Shown: positions 42,370 to 50,455 of the stretch, one piece after another
Position numbering within the stretch: the stretch's first letter is position 1
How the letters are laid out: each line of letters opens with the position of its first letter
Source of the DNA: UBA4582 sp047630175
GTDB lineage: Bacteria; Pseudomonadota; Gammaproteobacteria; Pseudomonadales; Azotimanducaceae
NCBI GenBank assembly: GCA_047630175.1
Contig: JBLHVI010000018.1
Coordinates: 1 to 52,533, forward strand
Direction: 5' to 3'
Length of the DNA: 52,533 nucleotides
Position numbers and translations under genes: made by a program
Notes under the pieces: model-generated
Told to the model about the DNA's origin: nothing
Database searches by the model: none
Seen by the model: the letters and a program-made list of their open reading frames with translations, nothing else

Positions 42370-43192
42370 CAGGCACGCGTACAATCATTGACTGGCTTGC
42401 GGTAGCCAGTAATTGACCTGTTTGGCTCCACATATTAACGCGGCCGTAGCCAAACCCGTTGCCGATAAATTCGATACGATTATCACACAAAATCCACTCG
42501 CTAGGCCCCAGGTTCGCAAAGCGAATCGTATTGTCGAGACTGGTACAAGAGGTGACATGCCCCAAGGCGTTGCCTAGCGCAGAGGGCATGTAGTCGGCAA
42601 TAATCGCGAGTGCGCCAGCATCATGATGCACCTCTGGCATGCGCGCCCAAAGCATACTGCGATCGTCGCCGCTGGGCGTGCCCGTTCCTGAGAAGCCGAA
42701 CATGCCGCGGGCAACCCGCACATCTACATGCTGGTGCAGTGAGTCTACGTTGTGGGTGCTTCCCACGGGCTCGCAGTCATCGGGTGCCGGTGCATCAGGC
42801 ATAGTTTGCCACAGCCCTTGAGCAACGTTGGGACGTTCACCGCACGCCCCCAGAATAGTGATGATTTCCTTATCGCCCAAATGTCCGACTACGCGCCCCT
42901 GAGTTACATTGCGGCCGATGCTCGGCAGTAATACTTCAAGGTCCAGCACGGCGGGCTGTTGGGTAATAGACAGATACTGCCCAGTGGCCCAAATGATGGG
43001 TTTTCCCGTCGCCTGTTGCAGGGCCACAACGCCAGCCGCCAGGCCTACGCCACCAAACAGTGAGCCGCGCCCACCGGTAGTTTTTGCAACGACGGGTAGT
43101 CGCCATTGGTGGGTGTCAACCGGGTGGCTCATCTCGAGAAATTCAGCGCTGGAAATTTTGCCCGCAGGGGCGTTGTTTGATTGGCTCGACAT
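42356..43192 (-). CDS. TesB-like acyl-CoA thioesterase (double hotdog)
   Basis: 278 residues from ATG 43192 (or 285 from 43213). First hotdog half: TTGGRGSLFGGVGLAAGVVALQQATGKPIIWATGQYLSITQQPAVLDLEVLLPS, with the FGG pattern of the long helix; second half: ADYMPSALGNALGHVTSCTSLDNTIRFANLGPSEWILCDNRIEFIGNGFGYGRVNMWSQTGQLLATASQSMIVR, the typical TesB end. It cleaves acyl-CoA thioesters. Located next to a phosphotransferase of the acyl-CoA dehydrogenase 10/11 type (divergent), again suggesting fatty acid turnover. Confidence 0.85.
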   Translation of the reverse strand: MSSQSNNAPAGKISSAEFLEMSHPVDTHQWRLPVVAKTTGGRGSLFGGVGLAAGVVALQQATGKPIIWATGQYLSITQQPAVLDLEVLLPSIGRNVTQGRVVGHLGDKEIITILGACGERPNVAQGLWQTMPDAPAPDDCEPVGSTHNVDSLHQHVDVRVARGMFGFSGTGTPSGDDRSMLWARMPEVHHDAGALAIIADYMPSALGNALGHVTSCTSLDNTIRFANLGPSEWILCDNRIEFIGNGFGYGRVNMWSQTGQLLATASQSMIVRVPEKAD

Positions 43193-43346
43193 AAGGTATA
43201 TCCAAATTGGCATAAGTTTTAACGGAGCGTATTGTATCGTAAGGCGGCCATCGACAAAAAATTATCAATCACCCCTGCATGCCACGCTTGCATGCCAGCG
43301 CAGCTTGGTTCATCTTGGTGCCTCCCTCATGTGAAAGACGAAGACC

Positions 43347-44429
43347 ATGACTGAGATAAAAGCCGAGACCCCGAATGACAGCCACGAAGGCTATGATATT
43401 CCCGCCGTGGAAGCGTGGCTTGCAGAGCATATCCCGGCGTTACAACCGCCTTTGCGTTGGTCTCGGCTGCCAGGGGGGCACTCCAACTTAACCTACTTAA
43501 TTCAGGCTAAAGACGGCACTGAGGCGGTTATTCGGCGACCGCCGCTCGGCGAATTGTTGCCAAAAGCCCACGATATGTCGCGTGAATGGGCACTGATTTC
43601 CGCGCTGGGACCGACAACGGTGCCAGTACCCGCCGCGATGGGATTTTGTGAATCGCCGGATGTCACGGGTGCTTGGTTCTATGTGATGGGCGTGGTGAAC
43701 GGTCGCCCCCTGTATACTGCCGACGACACTGTCGCGTGGGTGCCTGCGGCTAATCGTGAGGTGCTGGCGCACTCGTTTATCGATGTGCTGGCTGATTTGC
43801 ATTCGCTTGACCCTGACGAACTGGGCCTTGGCGAGTTGGGCAAGAAAGAAAATTACGTCGGTCGTCAGTTGAAAACTTGGTACCGATCTTGGACCGCCTC
43901 AGCAGGCCCAGCGGACTATGACGATCCGCGGGCTCACGAACTACAGCGTTATTTTCTGGACAATATGCCCGATCAAGGGCCGGCCAGAGTAGTGCATGGT
44001 GACTATGGATTGCATAACTGTTTGATCGGTGCTGACGGTGCCATTGCTGCCGTTGTTGACTGGGAAATTTCGACGTTGGGCGATCCGTTAGCTGATCTTG
44101 CCTATGCCCTGAACCAGTGGAGCGAGCCCGGTGACCCCGTGCTAGCAGGCCCGGGCGGTCCAACCTCGGTGCCAGGATTTCCTGATCGAGCTTATCTTGC
44201 GGATCGATATGCAGCCAGAACAGGTCGCGATCTGACGCTGCTCGACTTTTATGTGGGCTTTAATCGATGGAAAACCGCCGCTATTGTTCATGGTGTTTAT
44301 GCCCGTTACATGGAGGGCAAGAAGAGCACTGACGGGGTTGATATCGAGACGTTACGGCAGCGTATTGGCTTGGCCCTTGATCAAGCTGAGCAGGCTATCG
44401 CGCGGTTGGAAAAACAGTTAGGCCGTTAG
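43347..44429 (+). CDS. Phosphotransferase family protein (APH fold, ACAD10/11-like)
   Basis: 360 residues. Kinase-like fold: LRWSRLPGGHSNLTYLIQAKDGTEAVIRRPPLG (nucleotide loop and Lys-equivalent region), catalytic loop VVHGDYGLHNCLIGADGAIAAVVDWEISTLGDPLADLAYAL, which keeps H-G-D, N and the DWE metal site. Similar domains precede acyl-CoA dehydrogenases in ACAD10/ACAD11, where they phosphorylate 4-hydroxyacyl-CoAs. That substrate is a reasonable guess here. Starts 154 bp from the divergent thioesterase. Confidence 0.88.
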   Translation: MTEIKAETPNDSHEGYDIPAVEAWLAEHIPALQPPLRWSRLPGGHSNLTYLIQAKDGTEAVIRRPPLGELLPKAHDMSREWALISALGPTTVPVPAAMGFCESPDVTGAWFYVMGVVNGRPLYTADDTVAWVPAANREVLAHSFIDVLADLHSLDPDELGLGELGKKENYVGRQLKTWYRSWTASAGPADYDDPRAHELQRYFLDNMPDQGPARVVHGDYGLHNCLIGADGAIAAVVDWEISTLGDPLADLAYALNQWSEPGDPVLAGPGGPTSVPGFPDRAYLADRYAARTGRDLTLLDFYVGFNRWKTAAIVHGVYARYMEGKKSTDGVDIETLRQRIGLALDQAEQAIARLEKQLGR

Positions 44430-44502
44430 TTCTGCATGCTGCAAGCGGCCATCAACGACGGCGGTAATGACCGTTGTTCGCGTCGTTTTCTTTTTATCCC
44501 AC

Positions 44503-44532
44503 GAAAGCCTCTTGTCGTCCCGTGAGGCTTTC
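44503..44532 (+). terminator. Hairpin downstream of the phosphotransferase gene
   Basis: GAAAGCCTC (44503-44511) pairs perfectly with GAGGCTTTC (44524-44532) over a 12-nt loop, about 75 bp after the stop. It is followed by TATTGTC, not a good U-tract, so an imperfect terminator. Confidence 0.55.
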
Positions 44533-44590
44533 TATTGTCTGCGCCAGTGATAGCATGGTTCGCATATTCGTGGTGTTGATAAGACGCTAC

Positions 44591-44697
44591 TGCGACCAAC
44601 CACAAGTGGTCGTGTAGCCGCTGAAAGTTTTGTGAGCCCGTGTTATGCGTGACACAGCAATAGCCGTGTTGCTATGACACGAGCTCACTTTTTATTG
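44591..44697 (+). ncRNA. Candidate small RNA or double-hairpin terminator
   Basis: First hairpin CGACCA/TGGTCG at about 44593-44612 with ACCAC inside. Second, long hairpin: GTGAGC (44632-44637) and CGTGT (44639-44643) pair with ACACG (44677-44681) and GCTCAC (44683-44688), with nested ATAGC/GCTAT at the tip, then TTTTTATT. Together they look like a short structured RNA ending in an intrinsic terminator. No protein gene is seen in the 341-bp gap; no clear promoter can be named. Confidence 0.4.
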
Positions 44698-44770
44698 CAG
44701 ATGATAAGGCAGTTGTTAGCACGTTGTTCATTAATCGCTGCCGGCGAACCGAGGATGCCGGTTTGGTCAA

Positions 44771-45817
44771 TTAGGGGCTCTCAATGTCGACAAAAGATCC
44801 TTGTTGAATGGATTGCTGGGCAGCGATCCCGATGGCGACAGACCAATAGCCATCTCGGGTAGTAATAGCGGCAGGCCGTTTGTCGTTAATTGCATTGATA
44901 AATTCAAGCTGTTCAAGATAGCTGGCACCATGGTGAAAGCCTGCATATTTGACGCGCGGGTCGGTCTCCACCGTATGGCGCTCTATAGGCCGCTTGTCGC
45001 GCCATGACAGCGTCAACTGATTGTCGGGAATATGTACTTCAAGTTTCGCCTTAGAACCGGTGGCAACCAATTCCTGTTCGTTAAGACTGCCCTCGGCAAA
45101 CATGCAGAGGTCTAGGCAGGCGCGAGCGCCATTTTCGTATTCAATGATGACAAAAGCATTGTCGAGAATATCTGGCGTGCGACCTGCATAATTCTCATTC
45201 ATGTGATTCACATCTTGACCACCGGATGCCATCACACGTAACGGTTTTGCACCGATCGCGAGGTTCATTAGATCGAAGAAATGGCAGCATTTTTCGACCA
45301 GCGTGCCGCCGGTAAATTCATTAAAACGATTCCAATGGGCCACTTTTTCGAGAAACGGAAAGCGATGCTCGCGGATAAACAGCATCTTCAGGTCGCCGAC
45401 CAAGGGCAGACGCGCCAAAAATTGTTGTGTCGCGGCCATGTAGCGATATTCTAGCGCTACCCAGGTGAGTGCGGCGCGCTGTTCGCTTAATGCCACCAGT
45501 TCACGCGCGTCAGTCAGACTCGTGCACATAGGTTTTTCGAGTAGCACATGGATATCTGTCTTCATCAAATCACGCATCACATCAATATGCGTATAGTTCG
45601 GCGAAGCGATAATCACCGCGTCAGGTTTCTCATCGAGTAATTGTTGGTGGTCAGCATAAACCGCGGGGGCAAAGATTTCGCCGCAGGCCTTGCGTGCCCA
45701 GTTTCTTGACGTCGGATCTGGGTCAGAAACTGCAATCAACTCAACATTTGGAATATGTGCCAGGTTGCGGATGTGCTCGCAGCCCATCATGCCTGTGCCG
45801 ATTACACCAAATTTCAT
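44771..45817 (-). CDS. Gfo/Idh/MocA family oxidoreductase
   Basis: 348 residues. N-terminal Rossmann domain: FGVIGTGMMGCEHIRNLAHIPNVELIAVSDPD (GxGxxG), then PDAVIIASPNYTHIDVMRDLMKTDIHVLLEKPMCTSLTDA with the EKP motif. The C-terminal beta sheet domain has RYMAATQQFLARL, EKCCHFFDLMNLAIG (H of the catalytic dyad) and FINAINDKRPAAITTRDGYWSVAIG. NAD(P)-linked dehydrogenase for a sugar, inositol or related cyclic alcohol; substrate unknown. No sugar transporter nearby. Confidence 0.93.
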   Translation of the reverse strand: MKFGVIGTGMMGCEHIRNLAHIPNVELIAVSDPDPTSRNWARKACGEIFAPAVYADHQQLLDEKPDAVIIASPNYTHIDVMRDLMKTDIHVLLEKPMCTSLTDARELVALSEQRAALTWVALEYRYMAATQQFLARLPLVGDLKMLFIREHRFPFLEKVAHWNRFNEFTGGTLVEKCCHFFDLMNLAIGAKPLRVMASGGQDVNHMNENYAGRTPDILDNAFVIIEYENGARACLDLCMFAEGSLNEQELVATGSKAKLEVHIPDNQLTLSWRDKRPIERHTVETDPRVKYAGFHHGASYLEQLEFINAINDKRPAAITTRDGYWSVAIGIAAQQSIQQGSFVDIESP

Positions 45818-45961
45818 TGGGACATCCTTTTTTGTGCTGGCTTTGTTAGAGGCTGTAAACTGCTTTGAGCCGCGTCAGTAATTTGCTTGAACTGTTGTGG
45901 TCTTCGCGATGTCGCTTCGATATCTTCTGCTTTGCTGCTATTGAATATACGCTAATGTTGA

Positions 45962-46444
45962 TTAGCGAGGTTGCAGCTTAAAGAGATAGGTTTCGTCGAC
46001 ATTCTCGTTTCGCGGTCGATTGCCATATTTAGCCTCCCAGGCTTTTGCAAATAGCGCAAACAACGCGTCATCTGTTATCCGCGTAGCGTGTAGTTCGTAA
46101 ATGAGACCCTCTGCGCGTAGTCGTACATCTGCGTTCTGCTCGATATTCTTAACCCAGTTTGTATGATTGTCGCCGGCAAATATGAAAAGATCGCCATTGA
46201 TTTCTACCGTCCACAGGTTGACAGAGTAGGGCTCGTCGACCGTTGTTTCTAGTTGGATAACTTCGGTCGTCGCGACTTGGGTCCACGCTGTGGGCGTGGC
46301 GGTAACAATACCTTCCAAGGCACCCGATGACAGAGGTATGTATTCTGAACAGGCGCTAATAAATACGGTGGTGATCAGTGCCAGTATTGCTAAAACGCGA
46401 GCACTCAGGTGCATAGGGACTATGCCGAAGTTTTTATTTTTCAT
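45962..46444 (-). CDS. Lipoprotein with a flavin split-barrel-like (DUF2255-like) domain
   Basis: 160 residues (or 150 from ATG 46414). Signal sequence VLAILALITTVFISAC with a lipobox Cys. The mature part YSVNLWTVEINGDLFIFAGDNHTNWVKNIEQNADVRLRAEGLIYELHATRI has the look of a PNPOx/deazaflavin-nitroreductase-like small barrel (DUF2255-type), which is normally cytoplasmic. A lipid-anchored version is therefore odd. The EYIPLSSGALEGIVTATPTAW segment precedes it. Function unknown. Confidence 0.72.
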   Translation of the reverse strand: MKNKNFGIVPMHLSARVLAILALITTVFISACSEYIPLSSGALEGIVTATPTAWTQVATTEVIQLETTVDEPYSVNLWTVEINGDLFIFAGDNHTNWVKNIEQNADVRLRAEGLIYELHATRITDDALFALFAKAWEAKYGNRPRNENVDETYLFKLQPR

Positions 46445-46756
46445 AGGAAAAATCCATCGATGGGTATGCGGGCGTCCTAGGGTTGCCAGGTTGGTCGAAA
46501 AATATCAGCGCTAGGTAAAGACCTTAATATACCAAAAAACATGTTGGAAGTTGTGGGGATCTTACACCGTGCCTCGACGAGTCGGCGCCGAGAATAGAGT
46601 TCGTTGTAAAGAACTTGCGCGATATAGTTTCGTTCTGTCGCCTATCAATCAGTTCTGTTCCTTGGCGAAATAAATCTGTCACCTTTAGCCCAACCAGTAG
46701 TACATTGTCCGCAATAGATCTTACAGCTCGACCTGACAACGCATGAGGCGCTCATT
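46445..46756. other. 312-bp gap between lipoprotein and PhyH genes
   Basis: Divergent promoters are expected here, since the flanking genes point away from each other. I see no convincing -35/-10 pair, repeat or RNA gene; a short CTCG/CGAG dyad near 46566-46590 is too weak to call. A 71-codon minus-strand frame within it is unlikely to be real. Confidence 0.4.
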
Positions 46757-47674
46757 ATGTCGGCAAGCAAATATAAGATGACCACCGCACAGATGGCGCA
46801 TTTCGTCGCAGAAGGCTACCTTAGGTTCGATGCATTGATACCCGATGAGATCAATCAGCGCATCATTGAAGAGCTGGCGCGCGTTGAGACCAACAAAATC
46901 AAGCAGGTAATTGGTCAACCTGTAGACGCCGGCGGGCCAGTGCTGCCAGCAAGCCTCACCCGACTCTCACAATGCTATCCAGCCGACTCATTGCTCGGCC
47001 AGCTACTAAATTTGCCACAGGTACTGGGCATTATCGAGTCACTAGTAGGCCCCGACCCGCTCTTCGACCATGACTTTGTGCATCGTCTTGCAGCCGGTAG
47101 CGGCCATCGTCAGCACCTGCATGTGGATGCCGTAATCGACAGCGCTGATCCGACGTTCGATATTCAGCTTTTCTATTTTCCGCAAGCTGTCGCAGCGGGT
47201 GCAGGAGGCACCCGCTTTGTTCCAGGCACCCACCTGCGGCGTATTCGCGCTGAAGGGGTTAGTCGCTATCAGCACCTTTTGGGAGAACAGCAATACAGCG
47301 GTGAGGCGGGCACCTTGATGGTTTTTCATCACGGCCTCTGGCATGCGGGACAGCCCAATCCGAGTGAGGTTGATCGCTGGATGTATAAAATCCGACTCAA
47401 TCCAAGAGTATCCCAAGTCAAACGCTGGCATATGGAGGATTTCGATAATATGCACAATGACCCAAGTGACCACACTTTCGCCACAATGCGGCATGACAGC
47501 GTGGCCCAAATCTTGCGCACCATGCAACCCTGGCAAAAAGGCCACGAGGGCCGCTACGAGCAGATGCAACGCGCGCGACTATGGCGCTACCTAAGCGCCG
47601 ACCCGAAATTTGATGTTGATTTCTATTACACCCGCATTGAACAACGTGATCGTTTGGCGCGAGGTTTAACGTAA
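46757..47674 (+). CDS. Phytanoyl-CoA dioxygenase (PhyH) family protein
   Basis: 305 residues. Fe(II)/2-oxoglutarate oxygenase double-stranded beta-helix: the iron triad is H122 and D124 in HLHVDA with H196 in HHGLWHAG; FYFPQAVAAGAGGTRFVPGTHL fits the family's core strand, and WMYKIRLNPR carries the likely 2-oxoglutarate Arg. PhyH-type enzymes hydroxylate fatty acyl-CoAs or small natural products. The TAA of this gene overlaps the ATG of a 96-residue companion, so translation is coupled. Confidence 0.9.
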   Translation: MSASKYKMTTAQMAHFVAEGYLRFDALIPDEINQRIIEELARVETNKIKQVIGQPVDAGGPVLPASLTRLSQCYPADSLLGQLLNLPQVLGIIESLVGPDPLFDHDFVHRLAAGSGHRQHLHVDAVIDSADPTFDIQLFYFPQAVAAGAGGTRFVPGTHLRRIRAEGVSRYQHLLGEQQYSGEAGTLMVFHHGLWHAGQPNPSEVDRWMYKIRLNPRVSQVKRWHMEDFDNMHNDPSDHTFATMRHDSVAQILRTMQPWQKGHEGRYEQMQRARLWRYLSADPKFDVDFYYTRIEQRDRLARGLT

Positions 47675-47964
47675 TGGTGGCACGACAACAGGTTCTGTAC
47701 CTTTGGCTTGCCGAAGGTGCGCTGGATACAGAGACGGTGGCGTGGGCTTTCCACGACGGCAGCGACGGTAAGGGCCCACAAGTGCCAGAGCGTGAGCCTC
47801 CCTACCACTCGGGTTTGGCGGCGTTGGAACAGGGTTGGTTCTTGATTCAGTCGCCCGCGCCCTTCATGCTTCAACCTGGTGCTGAACATGAGGTGTCTTA
47901 CTTGGCGAACGAATTCGTTTTCGCACGGCGCGTTGAATTCCAAGAAGACATTGCGGCTGACTAA
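47674..47964 (+). CDS. Small protein coupled to the PhyH-like gene
   Basis: 96 residues, start fixed by the TAATG overlap. VLYLWLAEGALDTETVAWAFHDGSDGKGPQVPEREPPYHSGLAALEQGWFLIQSPAPF and FARRVEF: the pattern of hydrophobic strands and W residues suggests a small alpha/beta globular domain, not membrane-bound. I do not recognise a family. The coupling implies a job with the oxygenase, such as a subunit or partner; inference only. Confidence 0.65.
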   Translation: MVARQQVLYLWLAEGALDTETVAWAFHDGSDGKGPQVPEREPPYHSGLAALEQGWFLIQSPAPFMLQPGAEHEVSYLANEFVFARRVEFQEDIAAD

Positions 47965-48307
47965 AAGCGCGGGATAAGCGCGCAGCGTAAAGTTCGGGAC
48001 AGCCGTGATATGGCGTTAATGCACGTTTGCTGGGGTACATCTGCTGGCAACTTGCGATCCTGATTGAAGAATTCTACGAGAAACGCCCACAGACTATCCG
48101 GCATCACCAAAACATCCACTGGTCCGGCGGGATAGAAAAGATCAACGTGTAAAGTCGTTTACTTGGTTGATTTTCTATATTGTTGCATCGCGCAGGCAAG
48201 GATGCCCTTTCGCGGCGACGTGTAGACGATGATCGCATGGGTCTTTTCCCAGCGTTTAAGCTGTGTGTAATAATTTTGAAGTACTATAAAAATAAAAAGG
48301 TGGGGTA
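47965..48307. other. 343-bp gap with a possible gene remnant and hairpin
   Basis: A 47-codon frame without a good start (48009-48152, plus) reads LLGYICWQLAILIEEFYEKR and ends EKINV-stop; it may be the eroded end of a lost gene. Overlapping its end, ATAGAAA (48132-48138) and ATCAAC (48141-48146) pair with GTTGAT (48166-48171) and TTTCTAT (48172-48178), an RNA hairpin. The promoter of the next hydrolase gene probably lies at 48200-48300. Confidence 0.35.
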
Positions 48308-49309
48308 ATGAAAGTTTTCAAATATGTGGGTGTTGGGCTTGCGGCGCTGGTCTTAATCGGGGCTGCATTGCTTTACAAAGGCGATATGCCAGCGGAGATT
48401 ATTGACGCTAAATACGCAAGTGATGCGTCTCAGTTTCTCAATATCGCATCAGGCGCCAGGGTCCACTTCAGAGATGAAGGTAATCCCGGGGGGCAGCCAG
48501 TGGTGCTTATTCATGGATCAAACGCGTCGTTACATACATGGGAAGCCTGGCGCGAAAGACTCGGCGATGACTTTCGTATTATCACATTAGATTTACCGGG
48601 GCATGGGTTGACCGGCAGAGTACCAGACGATGATTACAGTCCGGCTGGGTTTACGACGGCGATCGATGCGGTGGTTAATCATATCGGTGTGGATAGTTTT
48701 GTGCTGGGCGGGAATTCAATGGGTGGCGGTGCCACTTGGCGCTACGCACTCGCGCATCCAGAAAAAGTCAGCGCCATGATATTGATAGACGCCAGTGGCC
48801 CACCTCAGTGGCGGCGTGAACAGATCGCTGAATCAGACCCCGATAAGAACTCAAGGCCTATTGTCTTTACCTTGCTGGGTAAGCCATGGTTTCGTGCGCT
48901 TATGCGTTATGTGGATCCGTACCTGTTGACGGAGCAGGGCGTCAAAGCGGCTCACAACAACTCACCTGTGGTAGATCAAAAATTGATTGATCGCTACTAC
49001 GAACTCTCCATCAGAGACGGTACTCGTGATGCGACATTGCATCGATTTGCGAGCTATGATCCTAATGCTAACGAAACAGTTGATGTTTCAGTATTGACGC
49101 AACCCACGCTCATAATGTGGGGCGTTGAAGATGGGCTGATACCGGTCAGTGTTGCTGACAAGTTTGAGGCTGTATTACCTAACAGCCGGAAGATACTCTA
49201 TAAGGATGTCGGTCATGTTCCGATGGAAGAAATACCCGCTAGATCCGCTGATGACGTGCGGACATTTCTGTCTCGTCTGACAATTGAAGATCAGGACCTG
49301 GGCTTTTAG
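48308..49309 (+). CDS. Membrane-anchored alpha/beta hydrolase
   Basis: 333 residues. An N-terminal span (YVGVGLAALVLIGAALLY) anchors the enzyme to the inner membrane facing out. PVVLIHGSNASLHTWEAWRERLG holds the HG oxyanion motif, LGGNSMGGGATWRYALAHPE the nucleophile Ser (GNSMGG), GVEDGLIPV the acid and VGHVPMEEIP the His. Family members include esterases and lipases of unknown substrate. A site AAAGGTGGGGTAATG gives good ribosome binding. Confidence 0.9.
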   Translation: MKVFKYVGVGLAALVLIGAALLYKGDMPAEIIDAKYASDASQFLNIASGARVHFRDEGNPGGQPVVLIHGSNASLHTWEAWRERLGDDFRIITLDLPGHGLTGRVPDDDYSPAGFTTAIDAVVNHIGVDSFVLGGNSMGGGATWRYALAHPEKVSAMILIDASGPPQWRREQIAESDPDKNSRPIVFTLLGKPWFRALMRYVDPYLLTEQGVKAAHNNSPVVDQKLIDRYYELSIRDGTRDATLHRFASYDPNANETVDVSVLTQPTLIMWGVEDGLIPVSVADKFEAVLPNSRKILYKDVGHVPMEEIPARSADDVRTFLSRLTIEDQDLGF

Positions 49310-49338
49310 TTCGTGACGATGGTGAAGGGGATTTTCAG

Positions 49339-50430
49339 GTGAGTTTGCAAGAACTAACGAGCGCTTGGCTTGGGTTGCCAGAGAAAGGCTTTGCCCGCAG
49401 CCCAACCGTGAACAACCGTGCGATTCACTGTGACTGTTCTGGGCTAGTCAACTTGCTGTGCGACCATTTAGCGGTGCCGAAGCCCTACGCCTTAAAGCAG
49501 CCGAGGGCTGTTCATTACTTTGCCATCTTGCAGGAAATAGGCTCCAGCAATATCTCTCAAATAAAACCTTGGAATCTGTTGGCTTGGCGTAAGGAAAATG
49601 TGCCAAAGTCAGGGGATAGCGGCCACGTTCTGCTGGTAGTCGGGGAGCCGATAAAAGTTGAAGAGAATGTTTATCGGTTGGAGGTCGTTGATTCTACTAA
49701 GTTCGAAAAAGGCTTGGCCCAACGCGAGATTCGCTTGCACACTAATGCCCTAGGCCGAGTGATTGGCGTGCAATTGCATTTGTCTGAAACAAAAGTTAAG
49801 CGCAGCCCCATCTATCATGCGCCTTTGCTCAATAACCGCTATTGCTTAGGTTGTGGCATTCCTCACACGTTGTGTCTATGCCATCAAGTGCATGTGAGCC
49901 GTCTTGAGCCTTCCGTAATAATTCTTCGCCATCCCCAGGAGCGCAGTAAAACGCTTTCGACCGTATCGTTAATCAAACTACGCTATCCGCAAGTTCTTGT
50001 CAGAGAAGGTGAGATTTTCAGTCCTCTACGACAAAAAAATTTAGCCGTTGTGTTTCCCGACGCTGAAGGTGAACACGTTAGGCCTAATAGCCCGACATCT
50101 ACCGACAATAACCGTATCGCACAAACGCAGCAGAAAACATGGATCTTGCTAGATGCAACCTGGCGTAAAGCGAAACGGATGCTGCACGAGAACACTTGGC
50201 TGGCCACGCTACCGCGGGTAAGTGTCGCGCCAGAGGCAGTGTCAGACTATTTGTTGCGCAAGGTCCCCAATGCTAATGCTCTTTCGACGGTTGAAGCTTT
50301 CGCTATGGTTCAGAATGACCCGGCCTTGCAGTCGTTGTTTAAAGTTTTTATGCACAAGCAAATCGAACTGATGGGCAAAGAAAAATACGCAAGCAATTAT
50401 CGCGACCATATTAACTACACGCCGTTGTAG
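49339..50430 (+). CDS. C40-peptidase-like/DTW-domain fusion protein
   Basis: 363 residues in two parts. N-terminal 1-150: NlpC/P60-like papain fold, with CDCSGLVNLL (Cys33) and SGDSGHVLLVVGEP (His96), the classic DCSGL and GHV motifs, but no signal peptide. C-terminal 160-363: DTW domain, with the zinc cysteines C169, C172, C179 and C181 in RYCLGCGIPHTLCLC, HPQERSKTLSTV (198-209), LLDATWRKAKRML (271-282; DATW for DTW) and LSTVEA (315-320). DTW enzymes (TapT/TuaA) add the 3-amino-3-carboxypropyl group of SAM to tRNA uridine. GTG start with AAGGGG 8 nt ahead. The fusion with a C40-like domain is unusual. Confidence 0.85.
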   Translation: MSLQELTSAWLGLPEKGFARSPTVNNRAIHCDCSGLVNLLCDHLAVPKPYALKQPRAVHYFAILQEIGSSNISQIKPWNLLAWRKENVPKSGDSGHVLLVVGEPIKVEENVYRLEVVDSTKFEKGLAQREIRLHTNALGRVIGVQLHLSETKVKRSPIYHAPLLNNRYCLGCGIPHTLCLCHQVHVSRLEPSVIILRHPQERSKTLSTVSLIKLRYPQVLVREGEIFSPLRQKNLAVVFPDAEGEHVRPNSPTSTDNNRIAQTQQKTWILLDATWRKAKRMLHENTWLATLPRVSVAPEAVSDYLLRKVPNANALSTVEAFAMVQNDPALQSLFKVFMHKQIELMGKEKYASNYRDHINYTPL

Positions 50431-50455
50431 TCCCAAGGTTCCTAACGTGAGGCGC

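Noticed and set aside
43777..44163. Minus-strand frame inside the phosphotransferase gene
   Set aside because: Antisense to conserved kinase motifs, with no family-like sequence.
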